Shown here: positions 10,361-23,300 of the stretch, in pieces
Numbering within the stretch: the stretch's first letter is position 1
How the letters are laid out: every line of letters begins with the position of its first letter
Assembly (NCBI RefSeq): GCF_029227915.1
Contig: NC_079877.1
Coordinates: 31,585,851 to 31,649,850 of the forward strand
Direction: 5' to 3'
Origin: Hydractinia symbiolongicarpus
Taxonomy: Eukaryota > Cnidaria > Hydrozoa > Anthoathecata > Hydractiniidae
Length of the DNA stretch: 64,000 bases
Notes under the pieces: generated by a model
The model's database searches: none
Seen by the model: only the letters and a program-made list of their open reading frames with translations
What the model was told of the DNA's origin: nothing
Made by a program: the position numbers and the translations under genes

Positions 10361-13300
10361 CTTTCTTGGAGTCAAATTGGCTCATTTTTAAGGTGAAAGT
10401 CCAAAATTAGTTCAAATAATTCCCACAGTTAATCGTTTCACTGTTAAAAGCGATACAAATTAGTAATATCCGAAGAAAATCACTAAATACATTTTGGTAC
10501 GAATATGTGACGCAACTGTTGTAACTCAAACGGATTGACACCGTTAGAAAATCAATGAAATGTGGTTTTTGAAACTGTCTCTATTTCTTCAGCGCGCGAT
10601 AACGGCAAAGATTGGTCCCACAGTAAAAAATGACATATTTATCTTAATTATTAAGTAAAGCGCTACCACAGTGACCAGTGTAATCGCTGAACGTCAGCAA
10701 TCATGTCAAATTAAAAAGAATGTTATTTCCTGGAGTCCAATTGTCTCTCTTATAACATTTATAAGATCACAGTCCAAAATCAGTTCAATTAAGTCCCACA
10801 GTCAATCGTTTCACTGTTAAAAGCGATGTAACCTAGTAATATGAGAAAAATATCGCAAAATACATTTTGGTACGAATATGTGACGCAACCGTTGTAACTC
10901 AAATGGATTGACACCGCTAGAAAGTCAATGAAATGTAGTTTTTGAAATTGTCTCTATTTCTTTAGCGCGCAATAACGGCTAGGATTGGTCCCACAGTAAA
11001 AAATGACTTATTTATCTTAATTTTTAAGTAAAGCGCTACCACAGCGGCCAGTGTAATCGCTGAGTACCAGCAATCATGTCAAATTAAGAAGAATGTTATT
11101 TCTTGTAGTCAAAATGGCTCATTTATCACATTTATATGGTCAAAGTTTAAAATCAGTTCAATTAAGACCCACAGTCATTCGTTTCACTGTTGAAAGCGAT
11201 ACAAATTAGAAATATCGGAAAAAAATCACTAAATACATGTTGGTACGAATATGTGACGCAACCGTTGTTACTCAAACGGATTGACACCGTTAGAAAATCA
11301 ATGAAATGTGGTTTTTGAAACTGTCTCTATTTCTTCAGCGCGCGATAACGGCTAAGATTGGTCCCACAGTAAAAATGACTTATTTATCTAAATTTTTAAA
11401 TGAATCACTACCACAGGGCCAAGTGTAATCGTTCAGTTCCGGCAATCATATCAAATTAAGAAGAATGTTCTTTCTTGGAGTCCAATCGTCTCATTTATCA
11501 CACTTATGAGGTCACAGTCCAAAGTTAGTTCAATTAAGTCCCACAGTCAATCGTTTCACTGTTAGAAGCGATGCAACCTAGTAATATCAGAAAAATATCG
11601 CTAAATACATGTTGGTACGAATATGTGACCCAACTGTTGTAACTCAAACGGATTGACACCGTTAGAAAGTCAATGAAATGTACTTTTTGAAGTTGTCTCT
11701 ATTTCTTCAGCGCGAACTACCGGCTAGGATTGGTCCGACAGTTGAAAATGACTTATTTATCTTAATTTTTTAATAAAGCGCTACCACAGCGCCCAGTGTA
11801 ATCGCTGAGTTCCAGCAATCATGTCAAATTAAGAAGAATGATATTTCTTGAAGTCAAACTGGCTCATTTATAAGGTCAAAGTCCAAAATCAGTTCAAATA
11901 ATTCCCACAGTCAATCGTTTTACTGTTAAAAGCGATACAAATTAGTAATATCCGAAGAAAATCACTAAATACATTTTGGTACGAATATGTGACGCAACTG
12001 TTGTAACTCAAACGGATTGACACCGTTAGAAAATCAATGAAATGTGGTTTTTGAAACTTTCTCTATTTCTTCAGTGCGCAATAACGGCTAAGATTGGTCC
12101 CACGGTAAAAAATGACATATTTATCTTAATTTTTAAATAAAGCGCTACCACAGCGCCCAGTGTAATCACTGAGTTCCAGCAATCATGTCAAATTAAGAAG
12201 AATGTTACTTCTTGTAGTCAAAATGGCTCATTTATCACATTTATAAGGTCACAGTCCAGAATCAGTTCAATTAAGTCCCCCAGTCAATCATTTCACTGTT
12301 AAAAGCGATACAACTTAGTAATATCGGAAGAAAATCACTAAATACATGTTCGTACGAATGTATGACGCAACCGTTGTAACTCAAACGGATTAACACCGTT
12401 AGTAAATCAATGAAATGTAGTTTTTGAAACTGTCTCTATTTCTTCAACGCTAACTAACGGCTAGGATTGGTCCCACAGTAAAAAATGACTTATTTATCTT
12501 CATTTTTAAATGAATCGCTACCACAGGGTCCAGTGTAATCGCTCAGTTCTGGCAATCATGTCAAATTAAGAAGAATGTTCTTTCTTGGAGTCAAACTGGC
12601 TCATTTATAAGGTCAAAGTCCAAAATCAGTTCAAATAATTCCCACAGTCAATCGTTTCACTGTTAAAAGCGATACAAATTAGTAATATCCGAAGAAAATC
12701 ACTAAATACATTTTGGTAGGAATATGTGACGCAACTGTTGTAACTCAAACGGTTTGACACCGTTACAAAATCAATGAAATGTGGTTTTTCAAACTGTCTC
12801 TATTTCTTCAGCGCGCGATAACGGCTAAGATTGGTCCCACAGTAAAAAATGACATATTTATCTTAATTTTTAAGTAAAGCGCTACCACAGCGACCAGTGT
12901 AATCGCTGAACTTCAGCAATCATGTCAAATTAAAAAGAATGTTATTTCCTGGAGTCCAATTGTCTCTCTTATAACATTTATAAGATCACAGTTCAAAATC
13001 AGTTCAATTAAGTCCCACAGTCAATCGTTTCACTGTTAAAAGCGATGTAACCTAGTAATATGAGAAAAATATCGCAAAATACATTTTGGTACGAATATGT
13101 GACGCAACCGTTGTAACTCAAACGGATTGACACCGCTAGAAAGTCAATGAAATGTAGTTTTTGAAATTGTCTCTATTTCTTTAGCGCGCGATAACGGCTA
13201 GGATTGGTCCCACAGTTAAAAATGATTTATTTATCTTAATTTTTTAATAAAGCGCTACCACAGCGCCAATGTGTAATCGCGGAGTTCCAGCAATCATGTC

Positions 13301-13640
13301 AAATAAAGAAAAATGTTGGTTCTTGGAGTCCAATTGGCTCATTTATCACATTTATAAGGTCACAGTCCAGAATCAGTTCAATTAAGTCCCACAGTCAATC
13401 GTCTCACTCTTAAGACCGATACAACTTAGTAATATCGGAAGAAAATCACTAAATACATGTTCGTACGATTATGTGACGCAACCGTTGTAACTCAAACGGA
13501 TTGACACCGTTAGAAAGTCAATGAAATGTAGTTTTTGACACTGTCTCTATTTCTTTAGCGCGAACTAACGGCTAGGATTGGTCCCACAGTAAAAATGACT
13601 TATTAATCTAAATTTTTAAATGAATCGCTACCACAGGGTC
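10361..13640. repeat. Irregular satellite mosaic with six- and three-monomer spaced copies
   Basis: Only satellite monomers are present. The unusual segment TTGTCTCTCTTATAACATTT occurs at 10,740, 12,960 and 14,079: spacings of about 2,220 (six monomers) and 1,119 (three monomers). It recurs near 26,323 and in the 12-kb duplicate. No simple higher-order period covers the whole stretch, so I describe it as a mosaic. Confidence 0.75.
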
Positions 13641-14649
13641 CAGTGTAATCGCTCAGTTCTGGCAATCATTTCAAATTAAGAAAAATGTTCTTTCTTGGAG
13701 TCAAACTGGCTCATTTATCACATTTATAAGGTGACAGTCCAAAATCAGTTCAAATAATTCCCACAGTCAATCGTTTCAATGTTAAAAGCGATACAAATTA
13801 GTAATATCCGAAGAAAATCACTAAATACATTTTGGTACGAATATGTGACGCAACTGTTGTAACTCAAACGGATTGACACCGTTAGAAAATCAATGAAATG
13901 TGGTTTTTGAAACTGTCTCTATTTCTTCAGCGCGCGATAACGGCTAAGATTGGTCCCACAGTAAAAAATGACATATTTATCTTAATTTTTAAGTAAAGCG
14001 CTACCACAGCGACCAGTGTAATCGCTGAACTTCAGCAATCATGTCAAATTAAAAAGAATGTTATTTCCTGGAGTCCAATTGTCTCTCTTATAACATTTAT
14101 AAGATCACAGTCCAAAATCAGTTCAATTAAGTCCCACAGTCAATCTTTTCACTGTTAAAAGCGATGTAACCTAGTAATATGAGAAAAATATCGCAAAATA
14201 CATTTTGGTACGAATATGTGACGCAACCGTTGTAACTCAAACGGATTGACACCGCTAGAAAGTCAATGAAATGTAGTTTTTGAAATTGTCTCTATTTCTT
14301 TAGCGCGCGATAACGGCTAGGATTGGTCCCACAGTAAAAAATGACTTATTTATCTTAATTTTTAAGTAAAGCGCTACCACAGCGGCCAGTGTAATCGCTG
14401 AGTACCAGCAATCATGTCAGATTAAGAAGAATGTTATTTCTTGTAGTCAAAATGGCTCATTTATCACATTTATATGGTCAAAGTCCAAAATCAGTTCAAT
14501 TAAGACCCACAGTCAATCGTTTCAATGTTGAAAGCGATACAAATTAGTAATATCGGAAGAAAATCACTAAATACATGTTGGTACGAATATGTGACGCAAC
14601 CGTTGTTACTCAAACGTATTGACACCGTTAGAAAGTCAATGAAATGTTC

Positions 14650-15428
14650 TTTTTGAAGTTGTCTCTATTTTTTCAGCGCGAACTACCGGCTAGGATTGGT
14701 CCGACAGTTGAAAATGACTTATTTATCTTAATTTTTTAATAAAGCGCTACCACAGCGCCCAGTGTAATCGCTAAGTTCCAGCAATCATGTCAAATTAAGA
14801 AGAATGTTATTTCTTGAAGTCAAACTGGCTCATTTATAAGGTCAAAGTCCAAAATCAGTTCAAATAATTCCCACAGTCAATCGTTTTACTGTTAAAAGCG
14901 ATACAAATTAGTAATATCCGAAGAAAATCACTAAATACATTTTGGTACGAAAATGTGACGCAATTGTTGTAACTCAAACGGATTGACACCGTTAGAAAAT
15001 CAATGAAATGTGGTTTTTGAAACTGTCTCTATTTCTTCAGCGCGCAATAACGGCTAAGATTGGTCCCGCAGTAAAAAATGACATATTTATCTTAATATTT
15101 AAATAAAGCGCTACCACAGCGCCCAGTGTAATCACTGAGTTCCAGCAATCATGTCAAATTAAGAAGAATGTTACTTCTTGTAGTCAAAATGGCTCATTTA
15201 TCACATTTATAAGGTCACAGTCCAGAATCAGTTCAATTAAGTCCCCCAGTCAATCGTTTCACTGTTAAAAGCGATACAACTTAGTAATATCGGAAAAAAT
15301 CACTAAATACATGTTGGTACGAATATGTGATGCAATCGTTGTAACTCAAACGGATTGAAACAGTTAGAAAATTAATGAAATGTAGTTTTTAAAACTGTCT
15401 CTATTTCTTCAGCGCGAACTACCGGCTA
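14650..15428. repeat. Segment duplicated at 17,614-18,392 (offset 2,964, eight monomers)
   Basis: The copies share GGTACGAAAATGTGACGC (about 14,944 and 17,908), ATCTTAATATTTAAATAAAG, and the shortened ATCGGAAAAAATCAC with GTGATGCAATCGTTG (about 15,327 and 18,291). Identity ends at 15,428/18,392, where the left copy continues CTAGGATTGGTCC and the right copy continues CTAAGATTGGTCC. Confidence 0.78.
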
Positions 15429-15635
15429 GGATTGGTCCGACAGTTAAAAATGATTTATTTATCTTAATTTTTTAATAAAGCGCTACCACATCGCCCAGTG
15501 TAATCGCTGAGTTCCAGCAATCATGTCAAATAAAGAAAAATGTTGGTTCTTGGAGTCCAATTGGCTCATTTATCACATTTATAATGTCACAGTCCAGAAT
15601 CAGTTCAATTAAGTCCCACAGTCAATCGTCTCACT
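15138..15635. repeat. Segment duplicated at 20,338-20,835 (offset 5,200)
   Basis: The match is nearly exact, including the shortened ATCGGAAAAAATCAC, the GTCCCCCAGTC variant and CGCTACCACATCGCCCAG (15,480 and 20,680). The match ends near 15,635, beyond which the left copy matches sequence 5,563 bp away. The right copy therefore contains one additional 363-bp monomer, about 20,836-21,198. Confidence 0.8.
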
Positions 15636-17345
15636 GTTAAAAGCGATACATATTAATAATATCCGAAGAAAATCACTAAATACATTTTGGTACGAATATG
15701 TGACGCAACCGTTGTTACTCAAACGGATTGACACCGTTAGAAAGTCAATGAAATGGAGTTTTTTAAACTGTCCCTATATCTTCAGCGCGCGCTAACGGCT
15801 AGGATTGGTCCCACAGTAAAAATGACTTATTTATCTAAATTTTTAAATGAATCGCTACCACAGGGTCCAGTGTAATCGGTCAGTTCCGGCAATCATGTCA
15901 AATTAAGAAGAATGTTCTTTCTTGTAGTCCAATTGTCTCATTTATCGCACTTATGAGGTCACAGTCCAAAGTTAGTTCAATTAAGTCCCACAGTCAATCG
16001 TTTCACTGTTAGAAGCGATGCAACCTAGTAATATCAGAAAAATATCGCTAAATACATGTTGGTACGAATATGTGACCCAACCGTTGTAACTCAAACGGAT
16101 TGACACCGTTAGAAAGTCTATGAAATGTACTTTTTGAAGTTGTCTCTATTTTTTCAGCGCGAACTACCGGCTAGGATTGGTCCGACAGTTGAAAATGACT
16201 TATTTATCTTAATTTTTTAATAAAGCGCTACCACAGCGCCCAGTGTAATCGCTGAGTTCCAGCAATCATGTCAAATTAAGAAGAATGTTATTTCTTGAAG
16301 TCAAACTGGCTCATTTATAAGGTCAAAGTCCAAAATCAGTTCGGATAACTCCCACAGTCAATCGTTTTACTGTTAAAAGCGATACAAATTAGTAATATCC
16401 GAAGAAAATCACTAAATACATTTTGGTACGAATATGTGACGCAACTGTTGTAACTCAAACGGATTGACACCGTTAGAAAATCAATGAAATGTGGTTTTTG
16501 AAACTGTCTCTATTTCTTCAGCGCGCAATAACGGCTAAGATTGGTCCCACAGTAAAAAATGACATATTTATCTTAATTTTTAAATAAAGCGCTACCACAG
16601 CGCCCAGTGTAATCACTGAGTTCCAGCAATCATGTCAAATTAAGAAGAATGTTACTTCTTGTAGTCAAAATGGCTCATTTATCACATTGATAAGGTCACA
16701 GTCCAGAATCAGTTCAATTAAGTCCCCCAGTCAATCGTTTCACTGTTAAAAGCGATACAACTTAGTAATATCGGAAGAAAATCACTAAATACATGTTCGT
16801 ACGAATGTATGACGCAACCGTTGTAACTCAAACGGATTAACACCGTTAGTAAATCAATGAAATGTAGTTTTTGAAACTGTCTCTATTTCTTCAACGCTAA
16901 CTAACGGCTAGGATTGGTCCCACAGTAAAAAATGTCTTATTTATCTTCATTTTTAAATAAAGCGCTACCACAGCGCCCAGTTAAATCGCTGAGTTCCAGC
17001 AATCATGTCAAATTGAGAAGAATGTTAGTTCTTGTATTCAAGCTGGCTCATTTATCACACTTATGAGGTCACAGTCCAAAGTTAGTTCAATTAAGTCCCA
17101 CAGTCAATCGTTTCACTGTTAGAAGCGATGCAACCTAGTAATATCAGAAAAATATCGCTAAATACATGTTGGTACGAATATGTGACCCAACCGTTGTAAC
17201 TCAAACGGATTGACACCGTTAGAAAGTCAATGAAATGTACTTTTTGAAGTTGTCTCTATTTCTTCAGCGCAAACTACCGGCTAGGATTGGTCCGACAGTT
17301 GAAAATGACTTATTTGTCTTAATTTTTTTATAAAACGCTACCACA
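15636..17345. repeat. 1.7-kb segment duplicated at 21,199-22,908 (offset 5,563)
   Basis: Diagnostic variants shared by both copies are AGAAAGTCTATGAAATG (about 16,112 and 21,675), CACATTGATAAGGTCAC, and GTTAGTTCTTGTATTCAAGC. The match ends at about 17,345/22,908, where the left copy reads CCACAGGGTCCAG and the right copy CCACAGCGCCCAG. Confidence 0.82.
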
Positions 17346-17359
17346 GGGTCCAGTGTAAT
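16532..17359. repeat. 828-bp segment duplicated at 18,387-19,214 (offset 1,855, five monomers)
   Basis: The copies share CACATTGATAAGGTCAC (about 16,684 and 18,539), AATCGCTGAGTTCC following CCAGTTA, and AACTACCGGCTAGG after TTCAGCGCA. The left edge at GGCTAAGATTGG is also the right edge of the 14,650-15,428/17,614-18,392 pair, so the junction is a single exchange point within the monomer. Confidence 0.78.
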
Positions 17360-20300
17360 CGGTCAGTTCCGGCAATCATGTCAAATTAAGAAGAATGTTC
17401 TTTTTTGGAGTCCAATTGTCTCATTTATCACACTTATGAGGTCACAGTCTAAAGTTAGTTCAATTAAGTCCCACAGTCAATCGTTTCACTGTTAGAAGCA
17501 ATGCAACCTAGTAATATCAGAAAAATATCGCTAAATACATGTTGGTACGAACATGTGACCCAACTGTTGTAACTCAAACGGATTGACACCGTTAGAAAGT
17601 CAATGAAATGTACTTTTTGAAGTTGTCTCTATTTTTTCAGCGCGAACTACCGGCTAGGATTGGTCCGACAGTTGAAAATGACTTATTTATCTTAATTTTT
17701 TAATAAAGCGCTACCACAGCGCCCAGTGTAATCGCTAAGTTCCAGCAATCATGTCAAATTAAGAAGAATGTTATTTCTTGAAGTCAAACTGGCTCATTTA
17801 TAAGGTCAAAGTCCAAAATCAGTTCAAATAATTCCCACAGTCAATCGTTTTACTGTTAAAAGCGATACAAATTAGTAATATCCGAAGAAAATCACTAAAT
17901 ACATTTTGGTACGAAAATGTGACGCAATTTGTGTAACTCAAACGGATTGACACCGTTAGAAAATCAATGAAATGTGGTTTTTGAAACTGTCTCTATTTCT
18001 TCAGCGCGCAATAACGGCTAAGATTGGTCCCACAGTAAAAAATGACATATTTATCTTAATATTTAAATAAAGCGCTACCACAGCGCCCAGTGTAATCACT
18101 GAGTTCCAGCAATCATGTCAAATTAAGAAGAATGTTACTTCTTGTAGTCAAAATGGCTCATTTATCACATTTATAAGGTCACAGTCCAGAATCAGTTCAA
18201 TTAAGTCCCCCAGTCAATCGTTTCACTGTTAAAAGCGATACAACTTAGTAATATCGGAAAAAATCACTAAATACATGTTGGTACGAATATGTGATGCAAT
18301 CGTTGTAACTCAAACGGATTGAAACAGTTAGAAAATTAATGAAATGTAGTTTTTGAAACTGTCTCTATTTCTTCAGCGCGAACTACCGGCTAAGATTGGT
18401 CCCACAGTAAAAAATGACATATTTATCTTAATTTTTAAATAAAGCGCTACCACAGCGCCCAGTGTAATCACTGAGTTCCAGCAATCATGTCAAATTAAGA
18501 AGAATGTTACTTCTTGTAGTCAAAATGGCTCATTTATCACATTGATAAGGTCACAGTCCAGAATCAGTTCAATTAAGTCCCCCAGTCAATCGTTTCACTG
18601 TTAAAAGCGATACAACTTAGTAATATCGGAAGAAAATCAGTAAATACATGTTCGTACGAATGTATGACGCAACCGTTGTAACTCAAACGGATTAACACCG
18701 TTAGTAAATCAATGAAATGTAGTTTTTGAAACTGTCTCTATTTCTTCAACGCTAACTAACGGCTAGGATTGGTCCCACAGTAAAAAATGTCTTATTTATC
18801 TTCATTTTTAAATAAAGCGCTACCACAGCGCCCAGTTAAATCGCTGAGTTCCAGCAATCATGTCAAATTGAGAAGAATGTTAGTTCTTGTATTCAAGCTG
18901 GCTCATTTATCACACTTATGAGGTCACAGTCCAAAGTTAGTTCAATTAAGTCCCACAGTCAATCGTTTCACTGTTAGAAGCGATGCAACCTAGTAATATC
19001 AGAAAAATATCGCTAAATACATGTTGGTACGAATATGTGACCCAACCGTTGTAACTCAAACGGATTGACACCGTTAGAAAGTCAATGAAATGTACTTTTT
19101 GAAGTTGTCTCTATTTCTTCAGCGCAAACTACCGGCTAGGATTGGTCCCACAGTTGAAAATGACTTATTTGTCTTAATTTTTTTATAAAACGCTACCACA
19201 GGGTCCAGTGTAATCGCTCAGTTCTGGCAATCATTTCAAATTAAGAAAAATGTTCTTTCTTGGAGTCAAACTGGCTCATTTATCACATTTATAAGGTCAC
19301 AGTCCAAAATCAGTTCAAATAATTCCCACAGTCAATCGTTTCAATGTTAAAAGCGATACAAATTAGTAATATCCGAAGAAAATCACTAAATACATTTTGG
19401 TACGAATATGTGACGCAACCGTTGTAACTCAAACGGATTGAAACCGCTAGAAAGTCAATGAAATGTAGTTTTTGAAATTGTCTCTATTTCTTTAGCGCGC
19501 GATAACGGCTAGGATTGGTCCCACAGTAAAAAATGACTTATTTATCTTAATTTTTAAGTAAAGCGCTACCACAGCGGCCAGTGTAATCGCTGAGTACCAG
19601 CAATCATGTCAGATTAAGAAGAATGTTATTTCTTGTAGTCAAAATGGCTCATTTATCACATTTATATGGTCAAAGTCCAAAATCAGTTCAATTAAGACCC
19701 ACAGTCAATCGTTTCAATGTTGAAAGCGATACAAATTAGTAATATCGGAAGAAAATCACTAAATACATGTTGGTACGAATATGTGACGCAACCGTTGTTA
19801 CTCAAACGTATTGACACCGTTAGAAGGTCAATGAAATGGAGTTTTTGAAACTGTCTCTATATCTTCAGCGCGCGCTAACGGCTAGGATTGGTCCCACAGT
19901 AAAAATGACTTATTTATCTAAATTTTTAAATGAATCGCTACCACAGGGTCCAGTGTAATCGGTCAGTTCCAGCAATCATGTCAAATTAAGAAGAATGTTC
20001 TTTCTTGGAGTCCAATTGTCTCATTTATCACACTTATGAGGTCACAGTCCAAAGTTAGTTCAATTAAGTCCCACAGTCAATCGTTTCACTGTTAGAAGCA
20101 ATGCAACCTAGTAATATCAGAAAAATATCGCTAAATACATGTTGGTACGAACATGTGACCCAACCGTTGTAACTCAAACGGATTGACACCGTTAGAAAGT
20201 CAATGAAATGTACTTTTTGAAGTTGTCTCTATTTTTTCAGCGCGAACTACCGGCTAGGATTGCTCCGACAGTTGAAAATGACTTATTTATCTTAATTTTT

Positions 20301-23300
20301 TAATAAAGCGCTACCACAGCGCCCAGTGTAATCGCTAAGTTCCAGCAATCATGTCAAATTAAGAAGAATGTTACTTCTTGTAGTCAAAATGGCTCATTTA
20401 TCACATTTATAAGGTCACAGTCCAGAATCAGTTCAATTAAGTCCCCCAGTCAATCGTTTCACTGTTAAAAGCGATACAACTTAGTAATATCGGAAAAAAT
20501 CACTAAATACATGTTGGTACGAATATGTGACGCAATCGTTGTAACTCAAACGGGTTGAAACAGTTAGAAAATTAATGAAATGTAGTTTTTGAAACTGTCT
20601 CTATTTCTTCAGCGCGAACTACCGGCTAGGATTGGTCCGACAGTTAAAAATGATTTATTTATCTTAATTTTTTAATAAAGCGCTACCACATCGCCCAGTG
20701 TAATCGCTGAGTTCCAGCAATCATGTCAAATAAAGAAAAATGTTGGTTCTTGGAGTCCAATTGGCTCATTTATCACATTTATAAGGTCACAGTCCAGAAT
20801 CAGTTCAATTAAGTCCCACAGTCAATCGTCTCACTCTTAAGAGCGATGCAACTTAGTAATATCGGAAGAAAATCACTAAATACATGTTCGTACGATTATG
20901 TGACGCAACCGTTGTAACTCAAACGGATTGACACCGTTAAAAAGTCAATGAAATGTAGTTTTTGACACTGTCTCAATTTCTTCAGCGCGAACTAACGGCT
21001 AGGATTGGTCCCACAGTAAAAATGACTTATTAATCTAAATTTTTAAATGAATCGCTACCACACGGTCCAGTGTAATCACTCAGTTCTGGCAATCATTTCA
21101 AATTAAGAAGAATGTTCTTTCTTGGCGTCAAACTGGCTCATTTATAAGGTCAAAGTCCAAAATCAGTTCAAATAAATCCCACAGTCAATCGTTTCACTGT
21201 TAAAAGCGATACATATTAGTAATATCCGAAGAAAATCACTAAATACATTTTGGTACGAATATGTGACGCAACCGTTGTTACTCAAACGGATTGACACCGT
21301 TAGAAAGTCAATGAAATGGAGTTTTTTAAACTGTCTCTATATCTTCAGCGCGCGCTAACGGCTAGGATTGGTCCCACAGTAAAAATGACTTATTTATCTA
21401 AATTTTTAAATGAATCGCTACCACAGGGTCCAGTGTAATCGGTCAGTTCCGGCAATCATGTCAAATTAAGAAGAATGTTCTTTCTTGTAGTCCAATTGTC
21501 TCATTTCTCGCACTTATGAGGTCACAGTCCAAAGTTAGTTCAATTAAGTCCCACAGTCAATCGTTTCACTGTTAGAAGCGATGCAACCTAGTAATATCAG
21601 AAAAATATCGCTAAATACATGTTGGTACGAATATGTGACCCAACCGTTGTAACTCAAACGGATTGACACCGTTAGAAAGTCTATGAAATGTACTTTTTGA
21701 AGTTGTCTCTATTTTTTCAGCGCGAACTACCGGCTAGGATTGGTCCGACAGTTGAAAATGACTTATTTATCTTAATTTTTTAATAAAGCGCTACCACAGC
21801 GCCCAGTGTAATCGCTGAGTTCCAGCAATCATTTCAAATTAAGAAGAATGTTATTTCTTGAAGTCAAACTGGCTCATTTATAAGGTCAAAGTCCAAAATC
21901 AGTTCGAATAACTCCCACAGTCAATCGTTTTACTGTTAAAAGCGATACAAATTAGTAATATCCGAAGAAAATCACTAAATACATTTTGGTACGAATATGT
22001 GACGCAACTGTTGTAACTCAAACGGATTGACACCGTTAGAAAATCAATGAAATGTGGTTTTTGAAACTGTCTCTATTTCTTCAGCGCGCAATAACGGCTA
22101 AGATTGGTCCCACAGTAAAAAATGACATATTTATCTTAATTTTTAAATAAAGCGCTACCACAGCGCCCAGTGTAATCACTGAGTTCCAGCAATCATGTCA
22201 AATTAAGAAGAATGTTACTTCTTGTAGTCAAAATGGCTCATTTATCACATTGATAAGGTCACAGTCCAGAATCAGTTCAATTAAGTCCCCCAGTCAATCG
22301 TTTCACTGTTAAAAGCGATACAACTTAGTAATATCGGAAGAAAATCACTAAATACATGTTCGTACGAATGTATGACGCAACCGTTGTAACTCAAACGGAT
22401 TAACACCGTTAGTAAATCAATGAAATGTAGTTTTTGAAACTGTCTCTATTTCTTCAACGCTAACTAACGGCTAGGATTGGTCCCACAGTAAAAAATGTCT
22501 TATTTATCTTCATTTTTAAATAAAGCGCTACCACAGCGCCCAGTTAAATCGCTGAGTTCCAGCAATCATGTCAAATTGAGAAGAATGTTAGTTCTTGTAT
22601 TCAAGCTGGCTCATTTATCACACTTATGAGGTCACAGTCCAAAGTTAGTTCAATTAAGTCCCACAGTCAATCGTTTCACTGTTAGAAGCGATGCAACCTA
22701 GTAATATCAGAAAAATATCGCTAAATACATGTTGGTACGAATATGTGACCCAACCGTTGTAACTCAAACGGATTGACACCGTTAGAAACTCAATGAAATG
22801 TACTTTTTGAAGTTGTCTCTATTTCTTCAGCGCAAACTACCGGCTAGGATTGGTCCGACAGTTGAAAATGACTTATTTGTCTTAATTTTTTTATAAAACG
22901 CTACCACAGCGCCCAGTGTAATCGCTGAGTTCCAGCAATCATGTCAAATTAAGAAGAATGTTATTTCTTGAAGTCATACTGGCTCATTTATAAGGTCAAA
23001 GTCCAAAATCAGTTCAAATAATTCCCACACTCAATCGTTTCACTGTTAAAAGCGATGTAACCTAGTAATATGAGAAAAATATCTCAAAATATATTTTGGT
23101 ACGAATATGTGACGCAACCGTTGTAACTCAAACGGATTGACACCGCTAGAAAGTCAATGAAATGTAGTTTTTGAAATTGTCTCTATTTCTTTAGCGCGCG
23201 ATAACGGCTAGGATTGGTCCCACAGTAAAAAATGACTTATTTATCTTAATTTTTAAGTAAAGCGCTAACACAGCGGCCAGTGTAATCGCTGAGTATCAGC

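Larger units (their letters stand above)
13641..20665. repeat. Satellite mosaic with nested duplications at 5-, 7-, 8-, 14- and 15-monomer offsets
   Basis: Segments recur at long offsets that change by one monomer along the alignment. From 13,696 the copy lies 5,565 bp away (19,261), but from 14,521 it lies 5,192 bp away (19,713), so one copy has lost a 373-bp monomer. The variant ATCGCTAAGTTCC occurs at 14,767, 17,731 and 20,331. The mosaic fits repeated out-of-register exchange. Confidence 0.78.
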
